A stretch of 64,000 nucleotides of DNA from Bifidobacterium myosotis (GTDB lineage: Bacteria; Actinomycetota; Actinomycetes; Actinomycetales; Bifidobacteriaceae): NCBI RefSeq assembly GCF_002259745.1, contig NZ_MWWW01000009.1, positions 1 to 64,000 of the forward strand. Direction: 5' to 3'. The stretch's first letter is position 1; each line of letters starts with the position of its first letter. Shown here piece by piece: positions 6,652 through 15,121 of the stretch. The notes beneath the pieces are model-generated. The model saw only the letters and a program-made list of their open reading frames with translations, did no database searches and had not been told where the DNA came from. The position numbers and the translations under genes are program-made.

Positions 6652-9492
6652 ATGCCACCTGCGCTTACCGTCTACTATGGCTCGACCAGATACGTCGTCA
6701 GCCCGAAACACACCGTCATCATCGGACGCGCATCCGATTGCGATCTGGTGATTCCCAATCCGTACGTCTCGCATCATCATGCGCGCATCACTTGGACCGA
6801 GGACGGATGGCTGCTTGAGGATATGGGCAGCGCCAACGGCCTGTCCATTCGCGGCATGCATACCCGCTCGGTACTGCTGACCTCGACCACCACCGTGATG
6901 CTGGCCCGCAACGCCACGCTCACTTGCGTGGTGGGCGACCCGGCACCGGCGGCGGCGCAGATGCCGTCCGCGGCGCCCGTTGCGCAGGCGCAGACGGTAC
7001 AGGGACATGCGGTACAGGCGCAGGCGACGCAGGTACGCATAACACAGCCGCAAACCGCACAAACGCCAGCCGCACAGGCACCCGCCGCACTAGCCCAGCA
7101 GGTGCCTGTCGCCGGGCCGAAACCGTCGATTCCGGCCCGACCGGCATCATCACCGACGCCAACCGCATCAGCGGCATCGGTCGTGCGTCCGCCGATTCCG
7201 CCGGACGACAGGCAGCCAACGGCCAATCGTCGGCTCGATCAGGCCAGTCATACGAGCCGGCCCACCGCCATCAGCCAACCCGACACGCCCAGCCGGCCGC
7301 AGCACCGCAACGCTCCGGCCCAGCCGCCGATGCAGCAGACCGCCCCCACCCAAAACCAGCCTCACGCCGATCTCAACCGCACCGACCGCACCGGACGGAC
7401 GGACTCCAACGGACGGACTGACCTCACCCGCAAGTCCGGCACCCGGTCCAACACCCCGTCCGCCGCCCCAAGCACCGTGCTGGCGGGCAGCACGCAGGCG
7501 GCCCATCTGGAATCGCAGCTCACCGCGCATCGCGTCACCGGCGCATTCGACCCGGCCCATGATCAGGAGGGCACGCTCGGCCGCGACGAATCCTGCACGA
7601 TTCGCATCAATGACTACCTCGTCTCCCGTCGGCACTGCTCGCTGGCGTCCACAAGCAACGGCATCCTGCTGACCGACCTCGACTCCGCCAACGGCACGTA
7701 CGTCAACGGGCGTCGCGTGGCCAAGATCTGGCTGGAGGAGGGCGATCTGGTCACGGTGGGCAACACCGACCTCATCGTGCACGACGGCGTGCTGCGCGAC
7801 CGCGAACCGCTGGCCGGCACGGATGCGGTGATCGCCGAGAACGTGGGCCTGACCGTCGGCAACGGCACGCGCCTGCTCAAAGGCATCAACGCGGTGTTCG
7901 CCAAGGGCACGCTGACCGCGGTGATCGGCCCCTCGGGCGCCGGCAAGACCACGTTCACGTCCATCGTGGCGGGTCTCAACGCGCCGACCGAAGGCCATGT
8001 GCTGTTCGACGGCTACGACGTGCAGCAGAACATCGAACTGTTGCGCAGCCGTATCGGCTTCGTGCCGCAGGACGACGTGGTGCATCGCAAGCTCACCGTG
8101 GACGCCGCCCTCGAATACGCCGCCAAACTGCGTCTGCCGGGCTCCACCAAGGCCGAACGCACCGAGATCATCAATCACGTACTGGACGAACTGGAACTCA
8201 CCGGCCGACGCGGCAACCGCGTGGACCAGCTTTCCGGCGGCCAGCGCAAGCGCGTCTCCACCGCCATCGAGCTGCTCACCAGCCCCGAACTGCTCATCCT
8301 CGACGAACCGACCTCCGGCCTCGACCCTGCCCTGGACCTCACGGTGATGACCATGCTGCGCCAGTTGGCGGACGCCGGTCGCGTGGTGATCGTGGTAACC
8401 CATTCGCTGGCGTACATCAACAAGCTGTGTGACAACGTGCTCATGCTCGCCCCCGGCGGCAAACCGGCGTTCTTCGGCACGGTCGCCGAACTCGGCCAAG
8501 CCTTCCACGGTCAGGAGTGGGCGGATATCTTCACCGCGGTCGCGTCCGATCCCGACCGCGTGTATTCAATCACCGAGCCGAGCAAACGCACACAGCAGGC
8601 CAAGCGGACCATCCGCGAGCACCCCGAGCATGAGAAGCCCGCCAAGCCGTTCCGCATCAAGCAGACGGTAACGCTGGTGGCCCGGCAGCTGCATCTCATC
8701 GCCGCCGACCCGGGCCTGCTCATCTTCCTCGTGCTGCTGCCACTGTTCTTGGGGTTGCTCTCACTCGTGGTGCCCGGCTCGCACGGTCTGGGCGAACCGG
8801 ACTTCAAGGACGCCGCCACCGAGCCAAATCAACTGCTCTCGCTTATCATCCTGGGCGCCTGCTTCATGGGTTCGGCGCTGTCCGTAAGGGATATCGTCTC
8901 CGAACGCACGATCTACGACCGCGAACGCGCGGTGGGCCTCTCCCCCACGTCGTACACCGGCTCGAAGCTCATCGTCATGGGATTGCAGACGCTGCTGCAG
9001 GCCGCGCTGCTGGTCACGGCGATCAGTCTGGGCAAGCCGCATCCGGACCACGGCGTGCTCACCGACTCGGGCATCCCCGAGCTGGTGATGGTGGTCTGGC
9101 TCACCGCGTGGGCCTCGGCCATGCTGGGCGAGGTGGGTTCCGCGCTGGTCAAGTCCGGCGAGCAGACCATGCCACTGCTGGTGATTCTGGTGATGGCGCA
9201 GCTCGTCTTCTCGGGCGGCATGATCCCGGTGACCGGGCGCGACGGTCTCGAACAGGTGAGCATGGTCTTCCCCGGCCGCTGGGGCTTCTCCGCGACCGCT
9301 TCGGATATCGACCTCAACGGCCTGCTATATGGCCCCACCAAGGTGCCGACCTTCAAGAAGGACGACCTGTGGGAACACACGACCGACCAATTCTGGTTCG
9401 ATCTGGGCATCCTTGCGCTCATGGTGCTGGTGTTCACCGTGGTGTTGCGCGTGTGCGTGAGCAACGCGGCCGCCAAACTGCGGCATCGGTGA
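6652..9492 (+). CDS. FHA-FHA-ABC transporter fusion (ATPase plus ABC-2 permease)
   Basis: A 946-residue multidomain protein. Residues 1-100 form one FHA phosphothreonine-binding domain (GRASDCDLVIPNPYVSHHHA). About 105-285 is a low-complexity linker rich in Ala, Gln, Pro and Thr. About 300-375 is a second FHA domain (LGRDESCTIRINDYLVSRRH, DSANGTYVNG). About 385-620 is an ABC ATPase with Walker A GPSGAGKTT (near 425), signature LSGGQRKR (near 527) and Walker B LLILDEPTSGLDP. From about 670 it is an ABC-2-type permease with several membrane segments. The permease half resembles the ABCG/white group. The substrate is unknown. FHA domains imply control by a Ser/Thr kinase (inference). Confidence 0.9.
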   Translation: MPPALTVYYGSTRYVVSPKHTVIIGRASDCDLVIPNPYVSHHHARITWTEDGWLLEDMGSANGLSIRGMHTRSVLLTSTTTVMLARNATLTCVVGDPAPAAAQMPSAAPVAQAQTVQGHAVQAQATQVRITQPQTAQTPAAQAPAALAQQVPVAGPKPSIPARPASSPTPTASAASVVRPPIPPDDRQPTANRRLDQASHTSRPTAISQPDTPSRPQHRNAPAQPPMQQTAPTQNQPHADLNRTDRTGRTDSNGRTDLTRKSGTRSNTPSAAPSTVLAGSTQAAHLESQLTAHRVTGAFDPAHDQEGTLGRDESCTIRINDYLVSRRHCSLASTSNGILLTDLDSANGTYVNGRRVAKIWLEEGDLVTVGNTDLIVHDGVLRDREPLAGTDAVIAENVGLTVGNGTRLLKGINAVFAKGTLTAVIGPSGAGKTTFTSIVAGLNAPTEGHVLFDGYDVQQNIELLRSRIGFVPQDDVVHRKLTVDAALEYAAKLRLPGSTKAERTEIINHVLDELELTGRRGNRVDQLSGGQRKRVSTAIELLTSPELLILDEPTSGLDPALDLTVMTMLRQLADAGRVVIVVTHSLAYINKLCDNVLMLAPGGKPAFFGTVAELGQAFHGQEWADIFTAVASDPDRVYSITEPSKRTQQAKRTIREHPEHEKPAKPFRIKQTVTLVARQLHLIAADPGLLIFLVLLPLFLGLLSLVVPGSHGLGEPDFKDAATEPNQLLSLIILGACFMGSALSVRDIVSERTIYDRERAVGLSPTSYTGSKLIVMGLQTLLQAALLVTAISLGKPHPDHGVLTDSGIPELVMVVWLTAWASAMLGEVGSALVKSGEQTMPLLVILVMAQLVFSGGMIPVTGRDGLEQVSMVFPGRWGFSATASDIDLNGLLYGPTKVPTFKKDDLWEHTTDQFWFDLGILALMVLVFTVVLRVCVSNAAAKLRHR

Positions 9493-9629
9493 CGGGCGCG
9501 GGGCAACGCTAACCGGCGCGGTAGCGATGGCGTGACGACGATGGAGGTTGACGGGCGCGGGCTGCGACGGCAACGGGCAACAGGCTACGGTGACCGGCAT
9601 TGACGCCCCGCTCCCCTAGAGTGGGGCGT

Positions 9630-10964
9630 ATGTCACTTGGTTTGAATATCCTCCTGATCTTTGTGTTTCTGCTCCTCGGCTCGGTGTTCTCCGGCACCGA
9701 GCTCGCGCTGGTCTCGCTGCGCGGCTCGCAGATCGAGCAGATGGAGCAGGAGGACGCGCGTGGCGCGAAAGTGGCCAAAATCGCACGCGATCCGAACACC
9801 TTCCTGTCCACTGTGCAAATCGGCGTGACGCTGTGCGGCTTCCTGTCCGCCTCGTTCGGCGCCTCCTCGATTTCCCCGTATCTGATTCCCGTGGTGGAGG
9901 GCTGGGGTGTGCCGACCGGCATCGCCGGCGGTCTGGTGAACATCGTGCTCACGCTGATCATCTCCTACTGCTCCATTGTGATTTCGGAGATGGTGCCCAA
10001 GCGCATCGCCATGCAGCGTACCGAGCAGATCGCGCGCGCCGTGGTGCCCGCCATCGACGCGTTCGCCACGATCTGCCGCCCGATCATCTGGCTCATCGGC
10101 AAGAACACGAACGGCATCGTGCGCGTGCTCGGCTTCGACCCGCAGCAGACCGAATCCGAGGTGTCCGACGACGAGCTGCGCGTGCTGGTCAGCTCGAACA
10201 CCAACCTCTCGAAGGACGAACGCACGATCTTGGACGACGTGTTCGACGCCTCCGAAACCATCGTGGCCGAGGTCATGCGCCCCCGCGCCGACGTGGTGTT
10301 CATCGAGGGCGACCAGCCCATCGCCGACGCCGCAGCGTTCGTGCGCAATCAGCCGTACTCCCGCTACCCGGTGACCGGTAAGGATTTCGACGACGTGATC
10401 GGTTTCGTACATGTGCGCGACCTGCTGGACGTGCGCGACCCGAACGCCAAGACCGTGCGCGACGTGGTGCGCGAGGGCATCTCCCTGCCCGGTACCTCCA
10501 AGCTGCTGCCCTCGCTCGAGCTGTTGCGTAAGCGCGGCATCCATCTGGCCGTGGTCATCGATGAGTACGGCGGCACGGACGGCATCGTCACACTGGAGGA
10601 TATGACCGAGGAGCTTGTGGGCGACATCCGCGACGAATACGACCTGCCCACCGAAAAGGGCGGCGAGCGCACGTCCCGGACGGTGTTCGTCAACGGCGTG
10701 GCCACCATCGACGCGAGCATGACGATCGAGGACTTCGCCGATCTGACCGGCATCGAACTGGAGGACGGCCCGTACGAGACCGTGGCCGGCTACTTCCTCG
10801 CGCACACCGGCAAGATGGGCACGGTGGGTGACGTGCTGCATTCCGACGACGGCTACGACATGGTGGTCGCCAAGGTGGACGGCCGCCGCATCGAGACCAT
10901 CGACGTCCGCCGCGCCGGCGCCGCAGAGGGGCAGCCCGCCGAATCGGCCGAGACGAAAGCCTGA
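9630..10964 (+). CDS. CNNM/CorC (hemolysin-C-like) membrane protein with CBS domains
   Basis: A 444-residue protein. The start at 9630 (MSLGLNILLIF) opens directly into the first membrane helix; the upstream in-frame ATG at 9600 would add ten non-hydrophobic residues. Residues 1-190 are a CNNM/DUF21 domain with membrane segments (VFSGTELALVSLR, IISYCSIVISEMVPKRIA). A CBS pair follows (about 205-325: VMRPRADVVFIE, VIDEYGGTDGIVTLEDMTEE) and a CorC_HlyC domain at the end (about 345-430). Relatives export divalent metals, mainly Mg/Co. It stands alone with a poor ribosome site. The gap to dps (10965-11151) holds only a short inverted repeat. Confidence 0.88.
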   Translation: MSLGLNILLIFVFLLLGSVFSGTELALVSLRGSQIEQMEQEDARGAKVAKIARDPNTFLSTVQIGVTLCGFLSASFGASSISPYLIPVVEGWGVPTGIAGGLVNIVLTLIISYCSIVISEMVPKRIAMQRTEQIARAVVPAIDAFATICRPIIWLIGKNTNGIVRVLGFDPQQTESEVSDDELRVLVSSNTNLSKDERTILDDVFDASETIVAEVMRPRADVVFIEGDQPIADAAAFVRNQPYSRYPVTGKDFDDVIGFVHVRDLLDVRDPNAKTVRDVVREGISLPGTSKLLPSLELLRKRGIHLAVVIDEYGGTDGIVTLEDMTEELVGDIRDEYDLPTEKGGERTSRTVFVNGVATIDASMTIEDFADLTGIELEDGPYETVAGYFLAHTGKMGTVGDVLHSDDGYDMVVAKVDGRRIETIDVRRAGAAEGQPAESAETKA

Positions 10965-11151
10965 TCGCTCTGGTTTCTCGGGCTTTCCGAGCTTCCTTAC
11001 TGGCTGGCCCTCTTTGTCTGGGAGGACCGGCCCAGCCAAACCCCTCCTTTCGCCGTTCGTCCGATGTTCTTCTGCCGTTCGGCCCGTCGCATAACACGGC
11101 CGCGTAGACTGAAGGGACCGTTCTATGAACGCGAAAAGGAAGGAAACAATC

Positions 11152-11631
11152 ATGACACTTGCATTTGTGGTCCCCGGTCTCGATGAGGCGACCAGCGAAA
11201 AGGCCATCGCCATTCTGCAGAACCGTCTGAGCCAGGAGCAGGAAGCCGCTCTGGTCCTCAAGCACGCGCACTGGAACGTGACCGGCCCGAACTTCATCGC
11301 CGTGCACGAGATGCTCGACCCGGAGGTCGAATCCGTGCTGGCCCAGGCCGATGAGACCGCCGAGCGCATCGCCACGCTGGGCGGCACGCCGGACGGTCGC
11401 GCCGACGCCATCGTGCGCAACCGTACCTGGAAGCCGTTCGATACGGATGGCCGCGTCGGCACCGAAAAGTACCTTGAGGCGCTCATCGAGTACTACGACG
11501 CCTTCATCGCCGATGACCGCAAGGCCATCGCCGAGCTGGACGAGCTGGATGTCATCAGCTCCAACGTCATCCAGGACCACGTCCAGCAGCTCGAGAAGTT
11601 CCAGTGGTTCATGCGCAGCCACCTCGCGTGA
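11152..11631 (+). CDS. dps: Dps family DNA-binding ferritin-like protein
   Basis: A 159-residue ferritin-like protein of Dps type. The ferroxidase region is visible as KHAHWNVTGPNFIAVHEMLD...DETAERI. I use the ATG at 11152 because AAGGAAGGA precedes it. Dps oxidises Fe(II) with H2O2 and shields DNA, which suits the peroxide-defence genes nearby. The gene is monocistronic, followed by a strong hairpin at 11663. Confidence 0.93.
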   Translation: MTLAFVVPGLDEATSEKAIAILQNRLSQEQEAALVLKHAHWNVTGPNFIAVHEMLDPEVESVLAQADETAERIATLGGTPDGRADAIVRNRTWKPFDTDGRVGTEKYLEALIEYYDAFIADDRKAIAELDELDVISSNVIQDHVQQLEKFQWFMRSHLA

Positions 11632-11662
11632 CGCCGCGTAATCACAGGTATTCCGATAGCAC

Positions 11663-11710
11663 GTCGCTGTGTGAAGGTGCTGATTCAGGTCAGCACCTTC
11701 ACACAGCGAC
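11663..11710 (+). terminator. Hairpin after dps
   Basis: Perfect 21-bp arms, GTCGCTGTGTGAAGGTGCTGA and its complement, flank a 6-bp loop 31 bp after the dps stop. There is no clear U-run. Confidence 0.6.
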
Positions 11711-11800
11711 TCTATACAGCGTCCCTAAACAGTGATTCTGCACAACGGCTCTATGAAAAGCGCCGCCATACAATCATCGGATGCATCTGCGCTTGCACAT

Positions 11801-11848
11801 GGCCCCCTCTCTGAGGGGAGCTGTCAGCAAAGCTGGCTGAGGGGAGTC
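11801..11848. repeat. Dispersed CTCCCCT repeat, single unit
   Basis: GGCCCCCTCTCTGAGGGGAG followed by CTGTCAGCAAAGCTGGCTGA and GGGGAG. It belongs to the same family as 4735-4860 and is preceded by TTGCACATGG, as is the copy at 12083. Confidence 0.75.
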
Positions 11849-11898
11849 CCCGGCACGGGCAACACGTATTAATGATTGGGTTTCCCTTGAAAATCCAC

Positions 11899-11994
11899 AT
11901 TTCATGAGCGAGTTTTCTACTATCCACAACATTTCATGAGTGACTTCTTGACTGCAAACACTATTTCATGACCGAGATTGTCGTAGCAGCTGAC
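11899..11994. repeat. Three 32-bp-period repeats with ATTTCATGA
   Basis: ATTTCATGA occurs at 11899, 11931 and 11963, exactly 32 bp apart, each followed by a C/G-Y-GA and then diverged sequence. The spacing is about three helical turns and places the boxes on one face of the DNA. They lie in the 532-bp gene-free stretch between dps and the metallopeptidase, which otherwise holds two CTCCCCT repeats. Function unknown. Confidence 0.6.
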
Positions 11995-12082
11995 CGAAAA
12001 GCGTACGAAATACCGGTTTCCATGATTGGAAAACGCAGTTCAAATCCCATTTTTTGTTGGAAGTATATGAACTTGTTGCACA

Positions 12083-12163
12083 TGGCTCCCCTCTCCGAGG
12101 GGAGCTGTCAGCAAAGCTGACTGAGGGGAGCTCTATCCCGGCATAGGAACTCCCCTCAGCCGC
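12083..12163. repeat. Dispersed CTCCCCT repeat at the end of the metallopeptidase gene
   Basis: GGCTCCCCTCTCCGAGGGGA, CTGTCAGCAAAGCTGACTGA and a facing CTCCCCTCAGCCGCC that ends at the stop of the minus-strand gene. The inverted units could serve as its terminator. Confidence 0.7.
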
Positions 12164-12913
12164 CTATAGCACCACGCGACGGTTGAGCTCGCGACGCAAC
12201 GCCTTCCATTGCGGCAGGTAAGCCGTCATGCGGCGTTGGAAGCCCACGCCATGACCTCGTTCCCACAGATGTGTCATCTCATGGACCAGGACATATTCCA
12301 GGAATCGCGGCTCCATGAGCCCCAATTGCAGGTTCAGGCGGATACGTCCCGTCGCCGGCGTACATGAGCCCCAGCGGGAGGTCATGAGCCGCAGGGTGAT
12401 GTGCGAGGGCGTCCGGCCGATTATCGGCCCCCATTTGGCCAGCAACGCCGGCAGCTGCGCGTTGATTGAGGCCGCGGCGGCGCGTTTGCGTTCGTCGGTC
12501 CAGATCGCGGTGACTTCAGCCCGTATTGGAAAGTCAGTGGATGTCGGATTAGCGGATGCCGATCCGGTGGTTGTGGGACCGGTAGATGCGTGGCCAATAG
12601 TTGTAGACCCTACGGTTGCGAATCTCGCGGAACTCCCGTCGCGAGCACCGCCATCCGTCTCCATCACCTTGCCGGAATCGACCCCAGCGGCTGTTTCTCC
12701 CATATTCGCAAGCGCCCGATTACGGGCCTGAATCATCCGGCGACGATGCTCGTCGATCCATGCCCGCCGACCTCGCACGAAGTCGATGATCGCACGGTCG
12801 GCCATACGCCGGGGAGCGGAGATCACCACGTCGCCATTCGGCGGTTTGATGCGGATGTACATGTTTTTGATGGGCTTACGCGCCACCTGCACTTCCAGCC
12901 CGTCAATGTTCAT
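12164..12913 (-). CDS. YgjP/DUF45-type (M48-like) zinc metallopeptidase
   Basis: A 249-residue protein with the zinc site HEMTH (211-215) and a following GHGVGFQ (third ligand likely H221), plus the conserved SRWGSC (179-184) typical of the YgjP/WLM group. The N-terminus has RKPIKNMYIRI and ISAPRRM as in the family. Between about 72 and 130 it carries an insertion absent from short relatives, rich in Gly, Thr and Ser with loose internal repeats (STTIGHAST, PTTTGSASANPTST). The physiological substrate of the family is not established. It converges with nothing and its upstream side faces the tRNA genes; 12914-13214 holds no other recognisable gene. Confidence 0.82.
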   Translation of the reverse strand: MNIDGLEVQVARKPIKNMYIRIKPPNGDVVISAPRRMADRAIIDFVRGRRAWIDEHRRRMIQARNRALANMGETAAGVDSGKVMETDGGARDGSSARFATVGSTTIGHASTGPTTTGSASANPTSTDFPIRAEVTAIWTDERKRAAAASINAQLPALLAKWGPIIGRTPSHITLRLMTSRWGSCTPATGRIRLNLQLGLMEPRFLEYVLVHEMTHLWERGHGVGFQRRMTAYLPQWKALRRELNRRVVL

Positions 12914-13214
12914 GCGGTTATTGTGCGGCGGCGGCCAGACACCGGCTTGGCCGCAGACGGGCGTACGGTCTGAACCTTCGCACCGGCCCAGCGCCGCAAC
13001 ACGTCACTTCGAGAAGGCTTGGACGGCCAACCGCCATTCGTGCGTTTCTCTCCGTTCCTTCCGCCAGCTCCGCACTAATGCGCCGCACAAATACAGCCCA
13101 CCGCAAGCCTGTCCGCACGATTCGAGAAACGCGACACGCCGACGACACGCACACGTTGACATACTCGCATTCACTGGTATTGTAATCACTTGTGCGCTTT
13201 TGAAGTGCATGGAC

Positions 13215-13288
13215 GGGCCCGTAGCTCAGCTGGTTAGAGCGCATCCCTGATAAGGATGAGGTCGGAGGTTCAAGTCCTCCCGGGCCCA
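13215..13288 (+). tRNA. tRNA-Ile (GAT)
   Basis: A 74-nt cloverleaf. The acceptor arm is GGGCCCG/CGGGCCC, the D-arm GCTCAGCTGGTTAGAGC, the anticodon loop CTGATAA with anticodon GAT, and the T-arm GGAGGTTCAAGTCCTCC. The discriminator is A and CCA is not encoded. It is outside any rRNA operon. Confidence 0.97.
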
Positions 13289-13299
13289 CAGAAAATAAC

Positions 13300-13326
13300 A
13301 GCGGCTTTATGCCGCTATTTTTTTCT
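13300..13326 (+). terminator. Hairpin plus U-run between the two tRNA genes
   Basis: AGCGGC-tttat-GCCGCT is followed by a run of T residues. This looks like a true intrinsic terminator for tRNA-Ile, or an attenuator ahead of tRNA-Ala only 4 bp further on. Confidence 0.6.
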
Positions 13327-13329
13327 CAC

Positions 13330-13402
13330 GGGGCATTAGCGCAGCTGGTAGCGCATCTGCTTTGCAAGCAGAGGGTCACCGGTTCGAATCCGGTATGCTC
13401 CA
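13330..13402 (+). tRNA. tRNA-Ala (TGC)
   Basis: A 73-nt cloverleaf with acceptor GGGGCAT/ATGCTCC (one G-U pair), anticodon loop TTTGCAA with anticodon TGC, T-arm CACCGGTTCGAATCCGGTA, and no encoded CCA. The Ile-Ala pair is the one usually seen inside rRNA spacers but stands alone here. Confidence 0.97.
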
Positions 13403-13407
13403 CTCCC

Positions 13408-13445
13408 AAAACCCTTGGAATTGCAACGATTCCAAGGGTTTTTCT
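13408..13445 (+). terminator. Terminator after tRNA-Ala
   Basis: AAACCCTTGGAA and TTCCAAGGGTTT pair around a 9-nt loop, followed by T residues. Confidence 0.8.
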
Positions 13446-13589
13446 ATTTGCGTTTTCTGCTTGTTTTCATCTCAAAACAACCAAAATCGACAGAGCTAAG
13501 GATGCATGGGGTTGCTATTCCCTGACACCACCTATTCCGAGACGACAATGAACCAACGCCTCCTGCGCGATATCTCATCACACACCGCA

Positions 13590-13649
13590 TTGACACCATG
13601 TCAAAGCGAGCGCTACAATAAGCTGCGAGAGAAATTGACGCTTTGTCAA
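13590..13649 (+). promoter_or_regulatory. Promoter and paired TTGAC-N5-GTCAA operators for the DUF5692 gene
   Basis: TTGACA (13590) and TACAAT (13614) form a sigma70-type promoter with 18-bp spacing. Overlapping the -35 is TTGACACCATGTCAA, and 45 bp downstream (centre to centre) lies TTGACGCTTTGTCAA at 13635-13649. The two 15-bp inverted repeats share the half-site TTGAC and bracket the start of transcription, a layout suggesting repression. The regulator is unknown. The rest of 13403-13747 is the tRNA terminator and unremarkable leader. Confidence 0.6.
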
Positions 13650-13747
13650 CACAGCGCGCATAGCAGCGCACAATACCTCAGACCGAGCGCCAATAGCCCG
13701 GCACCAATGAGGGCTGACGGGCGCACAGCACACAGGAAAGGACCGTT

Positions 13748-14722
13748 ATGCTGTTTCAGGTCTACGGCGACAACGCCGTATATCAATGGATTGGATGGAT
13801 TCTCGTCTTCTGCTGCCTTATCGGCGCCAACGAGCTCGCCCGACGCACCAAAGCAGGTGGCGTCATCGCCTTCCTCGTCGTACCGGCCGTCCTGACCGTC
13901 TACTTCATCACCATCTACACCGCCGCCGCCATGGGCGCGGAATGGGCGCTCAACAACCCCACCTACGTACACATGACCAGCTGGTTCCACTACGCCAAGC
14001 TATATGCCGCCACCATCGGCTGCATCGGCTTCATGGCGCTCAAATACAAGTGGGGCTCCATCGGCAAGTCGCACTGGTTCAAGTGCTTTCCGTTCGTGAT
14101 CGTGGCCATCAACATCCTCATCGCCGTGGTCTCCGACTTCGAATCCGCCATCCGCGGCTGGGGCACCACCTGGATCTCCACCGAAGGCGTGACCCTGTAC
14201 GGCGGCTGGCACAACGTGTTCAACGGCGTGGCCGGCATCCTCAACATCTTCTGCATGACCGGCTGGTTCGGCATCTACGCCTCCAAGAAGAAGGACGACA
14301 TGCTCTGGCCGGACATGACCTGGGTGTTCATCGTGGCCTACGACCTGTGGAACTTCTGCTACACCTACAACTGCCTGCCCACCCACTCCTGGTACTGCGG
14401 TCTGGCGCTGCTGCTGGCCCCGACCGTGGCCAACTTCTTCTGGAACAAGGGCGGCTGGATTCAGAACCGCGCGTTCACGCTGGCCATCTGGTGCATGTTC
14501 GCGCAGGTGTTCCCGATGTTCCAGGACTACTCGGTGTTCTCCACGCAGTCCGTGAACAACCCGAACGTGAACCTCGTGGTTTCGCTGATCGCGCTGGTGG
14601 CCAACGTGCTCGCTCTCGGCTACATCCTCGTCCGCGCCAAGAAGCAGGGCGTCAATCCGTGGATGCAGGAGATCTTCAAGGGCACCAAGGATTACGAGCA
14701 GGCCATCACCCGCGCAGCATAA
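13748..14722 (+). CDS. DUF5692 family integral membrane protein
   Basis: A 324-residue polytopic protein with about eight hydrophobic segments (WIGWILVFCCLIGANELA, VIAFLVVPAVLTVYFI, FPFVIVAINILIAVV, VNLVVSLIALVANVLALGYI) and many aromatic residues between them. The overall sequence is what I recognise as DUF5692, for which no function is established. GGAAAGGACC precedes the ATG. It is monocistronic behind a promoter with two operator-like inverted repeats, so expression is probably switched by a dedicated repressor. I do not assign a substrate. Confidence 0.8.
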   Translation: MLFQVYGDNAVYQWIGWILVFCCLIGANELARRTKAGGVIAFLVVPAVLTVYFITIYTAAAMGAEWALNNPTYVHMTSWFHYAKLYAATIGCIGFMALKYKWGSIGKSHWFKCFPFVIVAINILIAVVSDFESAIRGWGTTWISTEGVTLYGGWHNVFNGVAGILNIFCMTGWFGIYASKKKDDMLWPDMTWVFIVAYDLWNFCYTYNCLPTHSWYCGLALLLAPTVANFFWNKGGWIQNRAFTLAIWCMFAQVFPMFQDYSVFSTQSVNNPNVNLVVSLIALVANVLALGYILVRAKKQGVNPWMQEIFKGTKDYEQAITRAA

Positions 14723-14791
14723 CCTCCGCCCGTGCCGGGCAGCCCGGACCGCGAACCGACTAACTCGCTTGAATGAGGTACATTCAGGTGT

Positions 14792-14923
14792 TTGCGGAAA
14801 GGTATCTGCCTTCCATGGGGTACCAGAACGAGGAAAACCCGAGTATAAGCGCTGATATTGCAGCGTTCATACTCGGGTTTCTTTGATTGAGGTACCCCAT
14901 GGAAGGCAGATGCCTTTCCGCAA
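14792..14923. repeat. Nested 132-bp inverted repeat
   Basis: Outer arms of 33 bp (14792-14824 and 14891-14923) match with one mismatch. An inner hairpin (14835-14880) has the stem AAACCCGAGTAT with a further short AACGCTG-like pairing. A degraded third copy of the outer arm (TACCCCACGCAAGGCAGAT) lies at 14934. It occupies the first part of the 641-bp gene-free stretch 14723-15363. It could end transcription from both sides, but the outer arms are far longer than a terminator needs. Confidence 0.8.
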
Positions 14924-14987
14924 CCGGACAATAGTACCCCACGCAAGGCAGATAGAGGATGCGACCAACGTCGTCCACACATCCATC

Positions 14988-15105
14988 CGCGAAAACCGAC
15001 TGTAAGTACGCGGCTCAACCAATATGCCGCGAACTTACAGTCGGTTTTCGCGTTGTTCGGGACTGTATGTACGCGGCACCCTCGTTGAGCCGCGTACATA
15101 CAGTC
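14988..15105. repeat. Two adjacent related hairpins
   Basis: Hairpin one (14988-15052) and hairpin two (15061-15105, perfect 17-bp arms) both carry ACTGTAWGTACGCGGC-like stems. Where stem one has AAGT/ACTT, stem two has ATGT/ACAT, so pairing is kept despite the change. Confidence 0.75.
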
Positions 15106-15121
15106 GGTTTGATGACTAGCG

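Noticed and set aside
11893..11994. CRISPR array
   Set aside because: Only three 9-bp boxes with a 32-bp period; the repeats are too short and no cas gene is present.
12918..13289. Minus-strand 123-codon frame across tRNA-Ile
   Set aside because: It overlaps the tRNA gene and has no homology or ribosome site.
13215..13402. Attachment site of an integrated phage or island at the tRNA genes
   Set aside because: No integrase nearby and no direct repeat of a tRNA 3' end was seen within the window.
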